Counted from the first letter of the stretch, positions 45,093 through 53,701 are shown. The stretch: DNA of 64,000 bases from Akkermansia muciniphila (GCA_943331105.2 CALQKH020000001.1:310001-374000), one strand, 5' to 3'. The notes: generated by a model from the sequence alone, not told the origin. Numbers and translations: made by a program.

Positions 45093-46027
45093 CGCAACAC
45101 CCCGCTGTTGGGGCCTACAACTGCGTCAGCCTGGGCTGCAGCGCGGTTCAAGCAGACGGCCATGAGCCGAGCGCCCTCGGCCATGCGCGGTCCGGCACGC
45201 ACCAACATGTCGGATTCTTCTGGCTTGAAAACACACAAACGCTGGCCTTGCATGGCACGTAAGCGGCTCCAGCCCGGGCGCTGCAGCATGCTGGCTCGGC
45301 TGCTGTCGCCAGCCATGATCACATCAGGCCGGGCCTGCACCACCCATTCGGGGTTGACCTGTGGAAACGGTCCCATGCTGGCAGGAAGGATGTTGCCCAC
45401 GCCCATGCGCGTGAGCGTCTCGCCGATGAAAGACGACTCACTCGCGCCATAGGGCGCGGGGCTGACCTCAAAATAAACACGCTGCTGCCGTGCGGCTGGG
45501 CTGAGCGATTGCACCGCCGACTGCACGCCGTGTTGAATGCCTTGCCAAATTCGATCGCTTTCAGCAGCAGGCACATGCAAAACCTGGGCAACTGTGCGCC
45601 ACACGCGCTCAGCATCAGCGTGGTTGCGAGGTTCAAGGCGAAGCACCTTCAGACCCAGCGCCTGCAAGCGATCTGCACCTCGGGTGGAGCCAGCGGCCAA
45701 GACCAGATCGGGCTTGAGCGCCACGATGCTCTCGATGTTCGGGTCCAAGCCGCCCCCTACACGCGATACAGCTTTGACCGACTCGGGCCAATTGGAATAA
45801 CGGTCCAGCCCCACCAATTTGTGACACTGCTGCAAGGCGCACACCGTTTCGGTCAGGGACGGCAACAAGCTCACGATGCGCTGCGGAGCTTGGTCGATCT
45901 GCACTTTTTGCTCGCGGTCGTCGAGCACGGTGACGGCTTGGGCGGGCTGCGCGCACGCCCAGACGACACCGACCAAGGCTAAGGCCAAGGCCACGGATTG
46001 AGCCCAGCTTCTCGTGAGATCAGCCAT
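45089..46027 (-). CDS. btuF: Periplasmic cobalamin-binding protein
   Basis: Helical-backbone substrate-binding protein of 312 residues (BtuF/FhuD class). An N-terminal signal peptide with hydrophobic core SVALALALVGVVWA ends near AQA. The mature part shows RIVSLLPSLTETVCALQ, LDRYSNWPESV and LKPDLVLAAGSTRG, as expected for class III binding proteins of B12 uptake. It delivers ligand from BtuB to BtuCD. The chosen ATG at 46027 overlaps the stop of the upstream binding-protein gene by 8 bp; a longer frame lacks a signal sequence at its start. Confidence 0.9.
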   Translation of the reverse strand: MADLTRSWAQSVALALALVGVVWACAQPAQAVTVLDDREQKVQIDQAPQRIVSLLPSLTETVCALQQCHKLVGLDRYSNWPESVKAVSRVGGGLDPNIESIVALKPDLVLAAGSTRGADRLQALGLKVLRLEPRNHADAERVWRTVAQVLHVPAAESDRIWQGIQHGVQSAVQSLSPAARQQRVYFEVSPAPYGASESSFIGETLTRMGVGNILPASMGPFPQVNPEWVVQARPDVIMAGDSSRASMLQRPGWSRLRAMQGQRLCVFKPEESDMLVRAGPRMAEGARLMAVCLNRAAAQADAVVGPNSGVLR

Positions 46028-46823
46028 GCAGCGCTTCCCACTGGCTGAAGATGCGGTGCATCTGCGCCACGCCATCCGTGAGAGACGCTGGACCGGGCTG
46101 CAAAATGTCGGCCGATTTGATTTCGAAAATCTGCCCGGTGCGAACCGCCGGCACATCTTGCCAACCGGGTCTGGCCGCCACTTTTTCCGGGCGAAACTTC
46201 TTGCCGCACCACGAGCCGATGATGATGTCGGGCGCGCGGTCAATGATGCTTTGGCCGTTGGCAATGATCCGGTCCTTGCCCAAGGACTGAACCGCCAACT
46301 CCGGGAAAACGTCATCGCCTCCGGCGATGCCCATCAGCTCAGACACCCAGCGGATGCCACTGATGTGCGGCTCATCCCACTCTTCAAAAAACACCTTTGG
46401 CCTGCGCTTGAAGCCTGCGGCCCGATGCGCGATGGCATCCAGTTCGGCTCGCATGGTCTGCAAACGCGCCAAGCCCTGATCGGCCTGCCCCACCATGGCC
46501 GCCACCTGGTAGAGCATAGAAAAAACCTCGTCAACGCTGCGCTGGTTGAAGATGGTGACCTGCACCCCCGCCTTGATCAACAAGGAAGCAATGTCGGCCT
46601 GCAAATCCGAAAAACCAAAAACACAATCGGGCTTGAGCGCCAAGATCTTGTCGATCTTGGCGCTCAAAAACGCACTCACCTTGGGCTTTTCCGCGCGGGC
46701 ACGGCGCGGACGCACCGTGTAGCCGCTGATGCCCACAATGCGCGCCTCCTCACCGAGAAGGTAAAGCCACTCGGTGGCCTCTTCGGTGAGGCAGACGATG
46801 CGTTGGGGGAGTAAAGCGTGCAT
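46020..46823 (-). CDS. BtuF-like binding protein without a signal peptide
   Basis: Protein of 267 residues of the same class as BtuF: RIVCLTEEATEWLYLLGEEARIVGIS, LALKPDCVFGFSDLQADI, QRSVDEVFSMLYQVAAMVG and a conserved tail. It begins directly with the first domain strand and shows no hydrophobic signal sequence, so it may stay in the cytoplasm. It sits between btuB (7 bp upstream) and btuF (8-bp overlap). It could be a cytoplasmic corrinoid-binding or handling protein, or a periplasmic protein exported by another route. The function is not established from sequence alone. Confidence 0.82.
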   Translation of the reverse strand: MHALLPQRIVCLTEEATEWLYLLGEEARIVGISGYTVRPRRARAEKPKVSAFLSAKIDKILALKPDCVFGFSDLQADIASLLIKAGVQVTIFNQRSVDEVFSMLYQVAAMVGQADQGLARLQTMRAELDAIAHRAAGFKRRPKVFFEEWDEPHISGIRWVSELMGIAGGDDVFPELAVQSLGKDRIIANGQSIIDRAPDIIIGSWCGKKFRPEKVAARPGWQDVPAVRTGQIFEIKSADILQPGPASLTDGVAQMHRIFSQWEALHG

Positions 46824-46830
46824 ATCAGTC

Positions 46831-48693
46831 TCAAGGCTTGACGGGCTTCATCTTCCAGCTCAAACCTATCGTGAAAGTACGTGGCAACTGGTTGTAGCCA
46901 AATGCTGTTTGGTAGCGGGCATCTGTGAAGTTCTCAATTCGGCCAAAAGCAGTCCAATCACGGCTCAGCACATACCTCGCTGTCAGGTCTACAAGCACAT
47001 TACTGGGAAGCTCTGGCATCCCTGCAACGTCAGGTCTTGCACCCGTGTAGCGGACACTGCCTCCCAGCGTCCACAAGCCCAGCGATTGAGACACAGACAC
47101 CGAAGCGAGCGTCTTGGCGCGCCGCACCAATTGAAGGCCCGTTGTTTGGTTGATTGGATCTTGCAAAGACAGACTTGCTCGCAAGTCTGTCATGTGAAAT
47201 CGACCGCTGTAACTGGTTTCAAGTCCTTGATTCTTCACACGACTGACGTTGCCAAATTGCCATGTATTGAAATCGTACAAAAGCAAGTCGCTGGTTCGCG
47301 TGTCGAACCAAGTGGACCTCAGGCGGTGTGGCCCAGATGCCCACTGCAATCCAAACTCTTGTGTTTCCGCCGTTTCAGGCCGCAAATTAGAATTTCCACT
47401 GTAGGGGTCATAAAGATAACCCAAAGGCGGCACATTAAAAGCTGTCGAATGGCTTGCGATCAGTTTCCAATAGCGATTCAAGTTGAAGCCGTAGCCAAAG
47501 TACACCGAATCTTTGTGCGACATGCCCTGCACATGATCACGACGGGCATTGAGTTGCAGACCGTGCGCATTCCGGTTGAAAACAGCACCACCATAAACCG
47601 CAGACGCCGACCGCTGTCGAGACAAACCTGAAACACCATCTGTGGACATTTCAATGCCTTGCGACTGGTGATCTGCCCCCCATGACAACACCCAGGAATC
47701 CAGATCAAATTTGTTGCTCCAGGATGTGATCTGGCTGCGTGTTTCAGCCTCAGTCGCGAAAGGAAACGAACCCAGCGTTTGTGTGGTGTTGCGCTCCTTG
47801 GCATCGGAATAGCTCAGACGAGCAGACCAGATGGGGTTCAAACGTCCAGACCAAAAAAAAGAGTTGCTGTCGATTTTGGCCCCCCCTTTGTGAACGTCTT
47901 GAGGGGAAGAAAAGCTGCTCGGCACATCATAGTCAAAACGTCCATTGAATTGTGTTGAACGCAGCCCCAACTGATGGTCGGTATTGAGTTTGTAAGACAA
48001 AGCCAAGGTGCGATTTTCGTTGGTATAGCCATCCAGATCGGGATTGGCATTGACGGTTTGAGGGATATTGGCGGCATTGATACCGCGGGTATCGAGGTGG
48101 CTCACAGACACGGAGTATCCGAATTGACCGACTGAACCCTGAGTTCCCATTTGCCTTCTGCTGGTTCCCAACGAGCCTTGCTCCACAGTGGCAAAAACCG
48201 TGGGTTCACCCGCGCCTTGGCGGGTGAAAACTTGGATCACACCGCCAACCGCACCGCTACCGTGGATGGCAGACACATTACCTCGCACAATTTCAATTCG
48301 GTCTACCTGGTCGAGCATGATGTGTTCGAGGCTGACAGCACCCGTCGTATCCTGCTTCGTCATCGGCACCCCATCCACCAACACCAAAACTTGAAGCGAA
48401 GCTGCACCCCTTAAAAAGGAAGTTGCTTGCCCACCGCGACCACCGGTTTGGGTGAACTGAAATCCGGCCTCTCTGGACAGCAAGCTGGGCAAATCCATGA
48501 CTTGGGATTGCTCAATCGCATCACGACCCAAGACAGTGGTGTGAGGCAAGACATCGGTCAATATTTGCTCTGTGCGACTGGCAGTCACCACGATCTCTGG
48601 TTTATTTGTTTGTGCAAGCAGTGGCGAACAAAAAACAACCAAGGATGAAATAACGGGCACAACTGAACGCGCACGAATGGAACGATTTTTCAT
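46831..48693 (-). CDS. btuB: TonB-dependent cobalamin receptor
   Basis: Outer-membrane TonB-dependent receptor of 620 residues. A signal peptide (hydrophobic stretch SVVPVISSLVVFCSPLLA) is followed by a TonB-box-like PEIVVTASRTEQ, the plug domain (VLGRDAIEQSQ to about 150) and a beta-barrel ending FTIGLSWKMKPVKP. It resembles BtuB in length and start. Vitamin B12 specificity is supported by the cobalamin riboswitch directly upstream and the btu ABC genes downstream. It is first in the operon. Confidence 0.93.
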   Translation of the reverse strand: MKNRSIRARSVVPVISSLVVFCSPLLAQTNKPEIVVTASRTEQILTDVLPHTTVLGRDAIEQSQVMDLPSLLSREAGFQFTQTGGRGGQATSFLRGAASLQVLVLVDGVPMTKQDTTGAVSLEHIMLDQVDRIEIVRGNVSAIHGSGAVGGVIQVFTRQGAGEPTVFATVEQGSLGTSRRQMGTQGSVGQFGYSVSVSHLDTRGINAANIPQTVNANPDLDGYTNENRTLALSYKLNTDHQLGLRSTQFNGRFDYDVPSSFSSPQDVHKGGAKIDSNSFFWSGRLNPIWSARLSYSDAKERNTTQTLGSFPFATEAETRSQITSWSNKFDLDSWVLSWGADHQSQGIEMSTDGVSGLSRQRSASAVYGGAVFNRNAHGLQLNARRDHVQGMSHKDSVYFGYGFNLNRYWKLIASHSTAFNVPPLGYLYDPYSGNSNLRPETAETQEFGLQWASGPHRLRSTWFDTRTSDLLLYDFNTWQFGNVSRVKNQGLETSYSGRFHMTDLRASLSLQDPINQTTGLQLVRRAKTLASVSVSQSLGLWTLGGSVRYTGARPDVAGMPELPSNVLVDLTARYVLSRDWTAFGRIENFTDARYQTAFGYNQLPRTFTIGLSWKMKPVKP

Positions 48694-48778
48694 TTAAAAC
48701 CAACAAGTCAAACGCCCTCACCGCCTTCCCCGACAGTGCATGGGCTTTACAACCCGTCTTGCGACAGGTCACCTTGTT

Positions 48779-48998
48779 GGCCGGTATCCGGGCTGGTAGA
48801 TGCAACCTTCATCACCTTCCCAACGGCCTGTTTCAGAGCCATCAGTGGTTTGAGATGAAAGCTGGGTTTTCGTTGGACTGAAAACCCGTCTACTTACCGT
48901 TGCGGGGGCAGCGCAGGTTAGGTAGGCCGTGTTGGCCTGGCCCTCCTGCTTCCCGTTGAACTGCGGACTGTGAACCAGTTCCGCGAGCACCAACAAGC
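48779..48998 (-). ncRNA. Cobalamin riboswitch controlling the btuB operon
   Basis: The untranslated leader before btuB on the minus strand carries the hallmarks of an adenosylcobalamin riboswitch. They are, in order: a 5' part with GGTGCTCGCGGAAC and AACGGGAAGCAGG; the conserved GCTGCCCCCGCAACGGTAAG; a B12-box-like ACCACTGATGGC; and a 3' closing AGCCCGGATACCGGCC. A further hairpin between the aptamer and the start codon (CCTGTC-GCAA-GACGGG, near 48750-48765) could be the expression platform. When cobalamin is bound, such elements repress translation or transcription of uptake genes. Confidence 0.9.
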
Positions 48999-49002
48999 CA
49001 CC

Positions 49003-49008
49003 ATTCTA
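49003..49008 (-). promoter_or_regulatory. Likely -10 element for the btuB riboswitch transcript
   Basis: TAGAAT on the minus strand, five of six to consensus, lies just upstream of the riboswitch 5' end and would place the RNA start near 48997. No strong -35 is visible at 16-18 bp. Confidence 0.4.
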
Positions 49009-49040
49009 GGTGCAAAGCTGTCAGCAACCCTACAAAATCA

Positions 49041-49068
49041 TTGAAGCCTGAGGCGCACGTTCTACAAT
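49041..49068 (+). promoter_or_regulatory. Sigma-70 promoter of zapB-like/zapA
   Basis: TTGAAG (49041-49046) and TACAAT (49063-49068) with a 16-bp spacer. The -10 lies 25 bp before the first ATG. It is back-to-back with the btuB promoter in a 95-bp space. Confidence 0.6.
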
Positions 49069-49093
49069 AGGCAACTTCTTTTTCCAGTTTGCC

Positions 49094-49321
49094 ATGGCCC
49101 ACTCCAACACCATCGATCAAATTGCCGAACGTGTGGATCACCTGTTGCTGCGTCACGAAGAGCTTCAGAGAACCAACGCGTTACTGACACAACAAGTGCA
49201 GTCCCTGACGACCGAAAGGGATCAACTCAAGTCGCGTTTGGCTGCAGCTCGGGCTCGGGTCGATGCCCTGATCGAGCGCCTGCCATCTTCTGCCCCCACG
49301 TCGCCTGAGGCCTCCGCATGA
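49094..49321 (+). CDS. ZapB-like coiled-coil cell-division protein
   Basis: Small protein of 75 residues, almost entirely coiled coil (LLLRHEELQRTNALLTQQ, then QVQSLTTERDQLKSRL) with a Ser/Pro tail, as in ZapB/DUF904-type partners that precede zapA in many proteobacteria. It probably acts with ZapA at the Z-ring; this is from context and shape. Its stop overlaps the zapA ATG (ATGA). Confidence 0.8.
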   Translation: MAHSNTIDQIAERVDHLLLRHEELQRTNALLTQQVQSLTTERDQLKSRLAAARARVDALIERLPSSAPTSPEASA

Positions 49322-49647
49322 GCAACAAACAGATCGATGTCCAGATCATGGGCCAAAGCTACATCTTGGGTTGCCCTGTGGGCGGTGAAGAAAGCCTGCT
49401 GACCGCGGTGCGCAAAGTCGATGAGGCGATGTGCAAAATCCGCGATGCTGGCAAGATCAAGGCACGTGACCGCATTGCTGTCTTGGCGGCTTTGAATTTG
49501 GCATTTGAGCAAGTGGGCACGCCCTCAGTAGAAGCCAGCACCACACCGACCAGCAGCACCGATCTGCCTGCCGACTCCCAAGAGCGTTTGAATCAATTGC
49601 TCAAGCGCTTGGACCAGGTCATCGAAAAGGATGGCCAGCTGCTTTGA
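49318..49647 (+). CDS. zapA: Cell division protein ZapA
   Basis: FtsZ-associated protein of 109 residues that cross-links FtsZ filaments. The N-terminal globular part NKQIDVQIMGQSYILGCPVG and the downstream LLTAVRKVDEAMCKIRDAG, ALNLAFEQV helices match ZapA, followed by a C-terminal coiled coil. It overlaps the ZapB-like gene by 4 bp and is followed by the 6S RNA gene, the conserved arrangement in proteobacteria. Confidence 0.93.
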   Translation: MSNKQIDVQIMGQSYILGCPVGGEESLLTAVRKVDEAMCKIRDAGKIKARDRIAVLAALNLAFEQVGTPSVEASTTPTSSTDLPADSQERLNQLLKRLDQVIEKDGQLL

Positions 49648-49727
49648 TGGCGGCGCCATGCGCCTTTGCGCTTTGCGTTCTGTGCGGCTCTTTTCATCAT
49701 GGGGCTGCAGACGCCCCGCTAAAGACC

Positions 49728-49733
49728 TACAAT
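49728..49733 (+). promoter_or_regulatory. -10 element of the 6S RNA promoter
   Basis: TACAAT lies 7 bp before the predicted 6S RNA 5' end. The -35 region 17 bp upstream is weak (CTGCAG), so activity may depend on context. Confidence 0.5.
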
Positions 49734-49739
49734 CCAAAT

Positions 49740-49913
49740 TGTCTGCAGTGCACGCCGGGCTTTATATTTCCTTGAACCAATGCTCTTAGAGCCCGGGCTT
49801 GGAACATCGGCTGGTGAGCGTGATCATCTCGCGTCAGATGAACCCAACGCCAGTCTGCCCTTGCCCACCTGAACCCCGGTTCAGGATGCCGGTCCGGTGG
49901 CACTTGCAGACAC
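49740..49913 (+). ncRNA. ssrS: 6S RNA
   Basis: The stretch after zapA has the expected 6S architecture. GTCTGCAGTG (49741-49750) pairs with CACTTGCAGAC (49901-49911) to close the ends. The interior folds back on itself with GCCGGGC (49754-49760) and GCCCGGG (49791-49797) segments flanking an AU-rich part, leaving a central bubble. The length of about 174 nt, the position directly downstream of zapA and a -10 box just upstream agree. 6S RNA mimics an open promoter and binds sigma-70 RNA polymerase. Exact ends are approximate. Confidence 0.82.
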
Positions 49914-49949
49914 CTTTCACGCGATTTGAATTCAATGAGGAAGAACAGC

Positions 49950-50723
49950 ATGAGGTGGCTGCGCTATTCACACCAAGGCCACATGGGCATAGGTCAATTG
50001 GTGGGTGAAACCATTCATGTTCATCAAGGTCTTCTTTTTAATAGTCCGCAACCCACGGGCGAGACCTTGAGTGTGTCGCAGGTTGAGATCTTGGCGCCCT
50101 GCCATCCCACCAAAGTTTTGGCTCTTTGGAACAATTTCAAAACGGCTGCAGAAAAGAATGGTTGGAGTGCGCCTTCAGAGCCGCTCTACTTTCTCAAATC
50201 GCCCAATTCATATTCGCACCACCTTCAAGACGTCATTCGGCCCCCTCACGATGTCGGACGGGTGGTTTACGAAGCGGAGCTGGGCATCGTCATCGGTAGA
50301 CGCGGACGCGACATTCCACTTGATGAAGCTGAGAACTTTATTTTTGGCTTCACCTGTGTGAACGACGTCACAGCCATTGAGCTGCTGAAAGCAGACACAA
50401 GTTTTGAACAATGGACGCGGGCTAAAAATTTTGATGGATTTACCCCTTTTGGTCCTTGGATTGAAACCGACTTGGATTGCACCCAAGCGATCGTGACCGC
50501 TAAAGTCAACGGAAGAGAGCGCCAAAATTACCCTGTGAGTGACATGTTTTTCTCTCCTCAAGAATTGGTCGCCAAACTCTCCAGAGGCATGACTTTGGAG
50601 CCCGGCGATATCATTTCTTGCGGCACATCCATCGGGGCCATGCCTTGGCAAAATGATGCCGTTGTCGAAGTGAGCATTGAAGGCATTGGCACTCTCTCTA
50701 ACACCATGAAAGCCTCAGCATGA
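49950..50723 (+). CDS. Fumarylacetoacetate hydrolase family protein
   Basis: FAH-superfamily enzyme of 257 residues. The metal-binding site YEAELGIVIGRRGRDI is followed by FGFTCVNDVTAIE and the C-terminal EPGDIISCGTSIGA. Members hydrolyse C-C bonds of diketo acids or decarboxylate/hydrate aromatic-catabolism intermediates (HpcE/MhpD/oxaloacetate decarboxylase-like). I choose the ATG at 49950, with GAGGAAG 6 nt upstream, over one at 49926. It overlaps the next dehydrogenase gene by 4 bp, so the two should act in one route. The substrate is not identifiable here. Confidence 0.87.
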   Translation: MRWLRYSHQGHMGIGQLVGETIHVHQGLLFNSPQPTGETLSVSQVEILAPCHPTKVLALWNNFKTAAEKNGWSAPSEPLYFLKSPNSYSHHLQDVIRPPHDVGRVVYEAELGIVIGRRGRDIPLDEAENFIFGFTCVNDVTAIELLKADTSFEQWTRAKNFDGFTPFGPWIETDLDCTQAIVTAKVNGRERQNYPVSDMFFSPQELVAKLSRGMTLEPGDIISCGTSIGAMPWQNDAVVEVSIEGIGTLSNTMKASA

Positions 50724-51724
50724 GTTTGAACATTGCCATTGTGGGCGCAGGCGCCATTGGGGGTTACCTCGGTGTGAAGTTGGCCTTGTCGGGTTGCAAC
50801 GTCACCTTTATTGCGCGCGGCGAAAATCTCAAAGCCATTCAAGCCAATGGCATGACGCTCACTTTAGAAGACGGCACATCACTGCACGCTCCTCACGTCC
50901 AGGCCTGCACCATTGATGAAGCGACACCGCACGACTATGTGTTTTTGACCATGAAGTCGCATCAAGTCAGCCCAGTTGCCGAACAAATTGGACGCCTGTG
51001 CCACGACAATACTGCCGTGGTCACCCTGCAAAATGGCGTGCCTTGGTGGTACTTTTACAACTTGGTGGGCGAGTATCAAGATCGTCAATTGAGCTCCATC
51101 GATCCTGGTGGCGCCCAATGGCAGCACATTGGCCCACAACGTGTGATTGGTGCGGTGGTTTACCCCGCGGCCGAGTTGGTTGCGCCTGGTGTTGTGAAAC
51201 TCATTGAGGGCAACCGCTTTACCTTGGGTGAGCCCAGTGGCGAAAAGTCACAACGTGTGACCCAATTGGCGCAGGCCATGATTGCCGCTGGATTCAAGAC
51301 GCCTGTGTCCACGGACATTCGCAGCGAGTTGTGGGTAAAACTTTGGGGCAACCTCACTTTCAACCCCGTGTCTGCCTTAACGCACGCCACACTCGAAGAC
51401 ATTTGCACTTTTGATCTCACCCGCAATTTGGCAGCCCGCATGATGGCGGAAGCCCAAACCGTGGGAGAAAAACTGGGCGTTCAATTCAAGATCAGCATCG
51501 ACAAACGGATTGCGGGCGCCCAAGCCGTTGGCGCGCACAAAACCTCCATGCTGCAAGACATTGAGCATGGCAAAGCTTTGGAATTAGAGGCGCTATTAGG
51601 CAGCGTGATTGAGCTGGGCAAAATCTGCAACATGCCCACGCCCACACTCGACTCGGTTTACGCCATGACGCGCTTGCTCGAGCAGAGTGTGTTGAAAAGT
51701 GGCAAAGGCCTTAGCCTCGACTGA
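50720..51724 (+). CDS. 2-dehydropantoate 2-reductase family protein
   Basis: NADP-dependent dehydrogenase of 334 residues in the ketopantoate reductase (PanE/ApbA) family. The cofactor motif IAIVGAGAIGGYLGVKLA is N-terminal, TMKSHQ and VVTLQNGVPWW follow, and the C-terminal helical domain has SELWVKLWGNLTFNPVSALT with the catalytic Lys region. The length (334 against about 300) and the coupling to an FAH hydrolase suggest a catabolic 2-hydroxyacid/2-ketoacid reductase rather than the pantothenate enzyme. The 3' end overlaps the convergent TctA gene by 14 bp. Confidence 0.87.
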   Translation: MSLNIAIVGAGAIGGYLGVKLALSGCNVTFIARGENLKAIQANGMTLTLEDGTSLHAPHVQACTIDEATPHDYVFLTMKSHQVSPVAEQIGRLCHDNTAVVTLQNGVPWWYFYNLVGEYQDRQLSSIDPGGAQWQHIGPQRVIGAVVYPAAELVAPGVVKLIEGNRFTLGEPSGEKSQRVTQLAQAMIAAGFKTPVSTDIRSELWVKLWGNLTFNPVSALTHATLEDICTFDLTRNLAARMMAEAQTVGEKLGVQFKISIDKRIAGAQAVGAHKTSMLQDIEHGKALELEALLGSVIELGKICNMPTPTLDSVYAMTRLLEQSVLKSGKGLSLD

Positions 51725-53201
51725 GCTTCTTGAAGACCCCCCACACTGGCCACAACAGCATGAAGATGGCCAATCCAGTGATAGAGCCAGCCAATGGCGT
51801 GCTCACAAAAATTTCCAAGCTACCCTTAGAAATCAGCATGGACTGTCTAAAGCTGGTTTCGGCCATGTCCCCCAGCACCAAAGCCAACACCAAGGGGGCC
51901 AGAGGGTATTTGAGCTTTTTGAAGGCGTAGCCCATCAAGCCAAAGATCAGCATCAAGACAACATCCAGCATGCTGTTGTGGACTGTGTAGGCACCCACGG
52001 CACAGATCACCACAATCACTGGCGCAATGATGGAGAACGGAATTCTCAAAATAGCCGCCCACCAAGGGACAGTGGTCAAGACCACAATCAAGCCCACAAT
52101 GTTGCCCAAATACATCGAGGCAATCAGCCCCCAGACAAAATCTTTTTGCTCGGTGAACAACAAGGGGCCGGGTTGCAGACCCCATATCAGCAGGCCGCCC
52201 AACAAAACAGCCGCTGTGGGTGAGCCAGGAATTCCGAGCGTGAGCATGGGCAACAAAGCGCTCGTCCCTGCCGCATGGGCGGCAGTTTCGGGTGCGATCA
52301 CACCTTCAATGGCACCTTTGCCAAAATTTTCAGGATGCTTTGAAATTCGTTTGGCTGTGCCGTAACTCATGAAAGAAGCAGGTGTTGCGCCCCCTGGTGT
52401 CACGCCCATCCAGCACCCGATCAAACAAGCGCGCAAGGATGTAGCCCAATACTTGGGCAGTTCCTTCCAAGTGTCGAGGACATCTCTGAGGGTGATGCGA
52501 CCCTTTTGTCCTTTGAAGGCAAGACCCTCTTCCATGGTGAGCAAAATTTCCCCGATACCAAAGAGGCCAATTACCGCGATCAAAAAGTCAAAGCCTTTGA
52601 GCAAACTTTCTTGGCCATAGGTCATGCGCAATGTGCCGGTCACGCTGTCCAAGCCCACAGCGGCCAGAGCAAAACCCAACATCATGGCCAACATGGTTTT
52701 GACGGGGGGCTCTTTGCTCATCCCAATGAAGCTTGCAAAAGTAAGCAACTGAACTGCAAAGAATTCAGGCGGTCCAAAGTTAAGTGCAAACTTGGCCACC
52801 AAGGGCGCCAAAAATGTCACCATGAGAACGGCTACCAAGGCCCCCACAAATGACGATGTGAAGGCCGCGGTCAAGGCTTGCGCGGCCTTGCCCTTTTGCG
52901 CCAAGGGGTAACCATCGAAGGTGGTCGCCACCGACCAAGGCTCACCTGGAATGTTGAACAGGATGGAAGTGATGGCGCCTCCAAACAAGGCACCCCAGTA
53001 AATGCAAGACAGCATGATGATGGCGGACGTGGGTGACATGCCAAAGGTCAGAGGCAGCAAAATGGCCACACCATTGGCACCGCCCAAACCTGGCAATACA
53101 CCAATCAACACGCCCAGAAAAATGCCTATCAGCATGAAGCCAATGTTAGGCAGTGTCAGCGCAACTGCAAAGCCATGAAACAGGTTGTTGAGTTCATCCA
53201 T
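51711..53201 (-). CDS. tctA: Tripartite tricarboxylate transporter large permease TctA
   Basis: Inner-membrane permease of 496 residues with about twelve membrane segments. The family signature GVLIGVLPGLGGANGVAILLPLT is near the N-terminus, with GEPWSVATTFDGYPLAQKG following. TctA is the main channel of the tripartite transporter, working with TctB and a periplasmic TctC. Its ATG at 53201 lies 2 bp after the tctB stop. It ends over the convergent ketopantoate-reductase-like gene. Confidence 0.95.
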   Translation of the reverse strand: MDELNNLFHGFAVALTLPNIGFMLIGIFLGVLIGVLPGLGGANGVAILLPLTFGMSPTSAIIMLSCIYWGALFGGAITSILFNIPGEPWSVATTFDGYPLAQKGKAAQALTAAFTSSFVGALVAVLMVTFLAPLVAKFALNFGPPEFFAVQLLTFASFIGMSKEPPVKTMLAMMLGFALAAVGLDSVTGTLRMTYGQESLLKGFDFLIAVIGLFGIGEILLTMEEGLAFKGQKGRITLRDVLDTWKELPKYWATSLRACLIGCWMGVTPGGATPASFMSYGTAKRISKHPENFGKGAIEGVIAPETAAHAAGTSALLPMLTLGIPGSPTAAVLLGGLLIWGLQPGPLLFTEQKDFVWGLIASMYLGNIVGLIVVLTTVPWWAAILRIPFSIIAPVIVVICAVGAYTVHNSMLDVVLMLIFGLMGYAFKKLKYPLAPLVLALVLGDMAETSFRQSMLISKGSLEIFVSTPLAGSITGLAIFMLLWPVWGVFKKLSRG

Positions 53202-53203
53202 GA

Positions 53204-53701
53204 TCAATGGCCCAACCAAGTTTCAATGAAGCCTTTTGGCAACGGTAAATTGAACCAAACCTCAAACAAGGCAAACAAAGCTGCGCTGATACCCAAGCCG
53301 ACTGCTATTGATTTGTAGTAACTGTATTTGCCCTGCCAGACCATAAAGGCTGCGACGAAAGTCATTGAGGCCAAATAAATTCCCAAAACAAAGATGGCGG
53401 CCGTGAAGACCGCAGACGGGATGAGCATCAGCAACATCAAGTTGAACTCATGCTTTTCGGCAAATACTTCTTTGCCATCGTCTTTCTTCCAACTCAGCAA
53501 GGTTTGCAAAATGACCCAAGCAGCGCCGCCCAGCAAAAGGCAACCAATGTAAAAAGGGAAATAACCAGGTTCTGGGCCATCGCTGCCCCATGCCTTGCCT
53601 ACGCGAATACTGTCGGTTATGACCAACAAGCTCACGCCTACAAAGCATGCAGCCACCAACAACTCCATCCACCGCATTTGCAGGTGTGTGTTTGTTTTCA
53701 T
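53204..53701 (-). CDS. tctB: Tripartite tricarboxylate transporter small subunit TctB
   Basis: Small membrane subunit of 165 residues with four predicted membrane segments (starting MELLVAACFVGVSLLVITD), then GPEPGYFPFYIGCLLLGGA, a typical TctB pattern. The ATG at 53701 has GAGGA about 7 nt upstream; an upstream ATG at 53746 overlaps the receptor gene. It lies between tctC and tctA in one operon. Confidence 0.92.
   Translation of the reverse strand: MKTNTHLQMRWMELLVAACFVGVSLLVITDSIRVGKAWGSDGPEPGYFPFYIGCLLLGGAAWVILQTLLSWKKDDGKEVFAEKHEFNLMLLMLIPSAVFTAAIFVLGIYLASMTFVAAFMVWQGKYSYYKSIAVGLGISAALFALFEVWFNLPLPKGFIETWLGH

Noticed and set aside
49648..49739. Palindrome ATGGCG-G-CGCCAT and GGGGC/GCCCC hairpin after zapA as terminators
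   Set aside because: The first has no room for a loop in RNA and the second has no T-run; neither qualifies as an intrinsic terminator.
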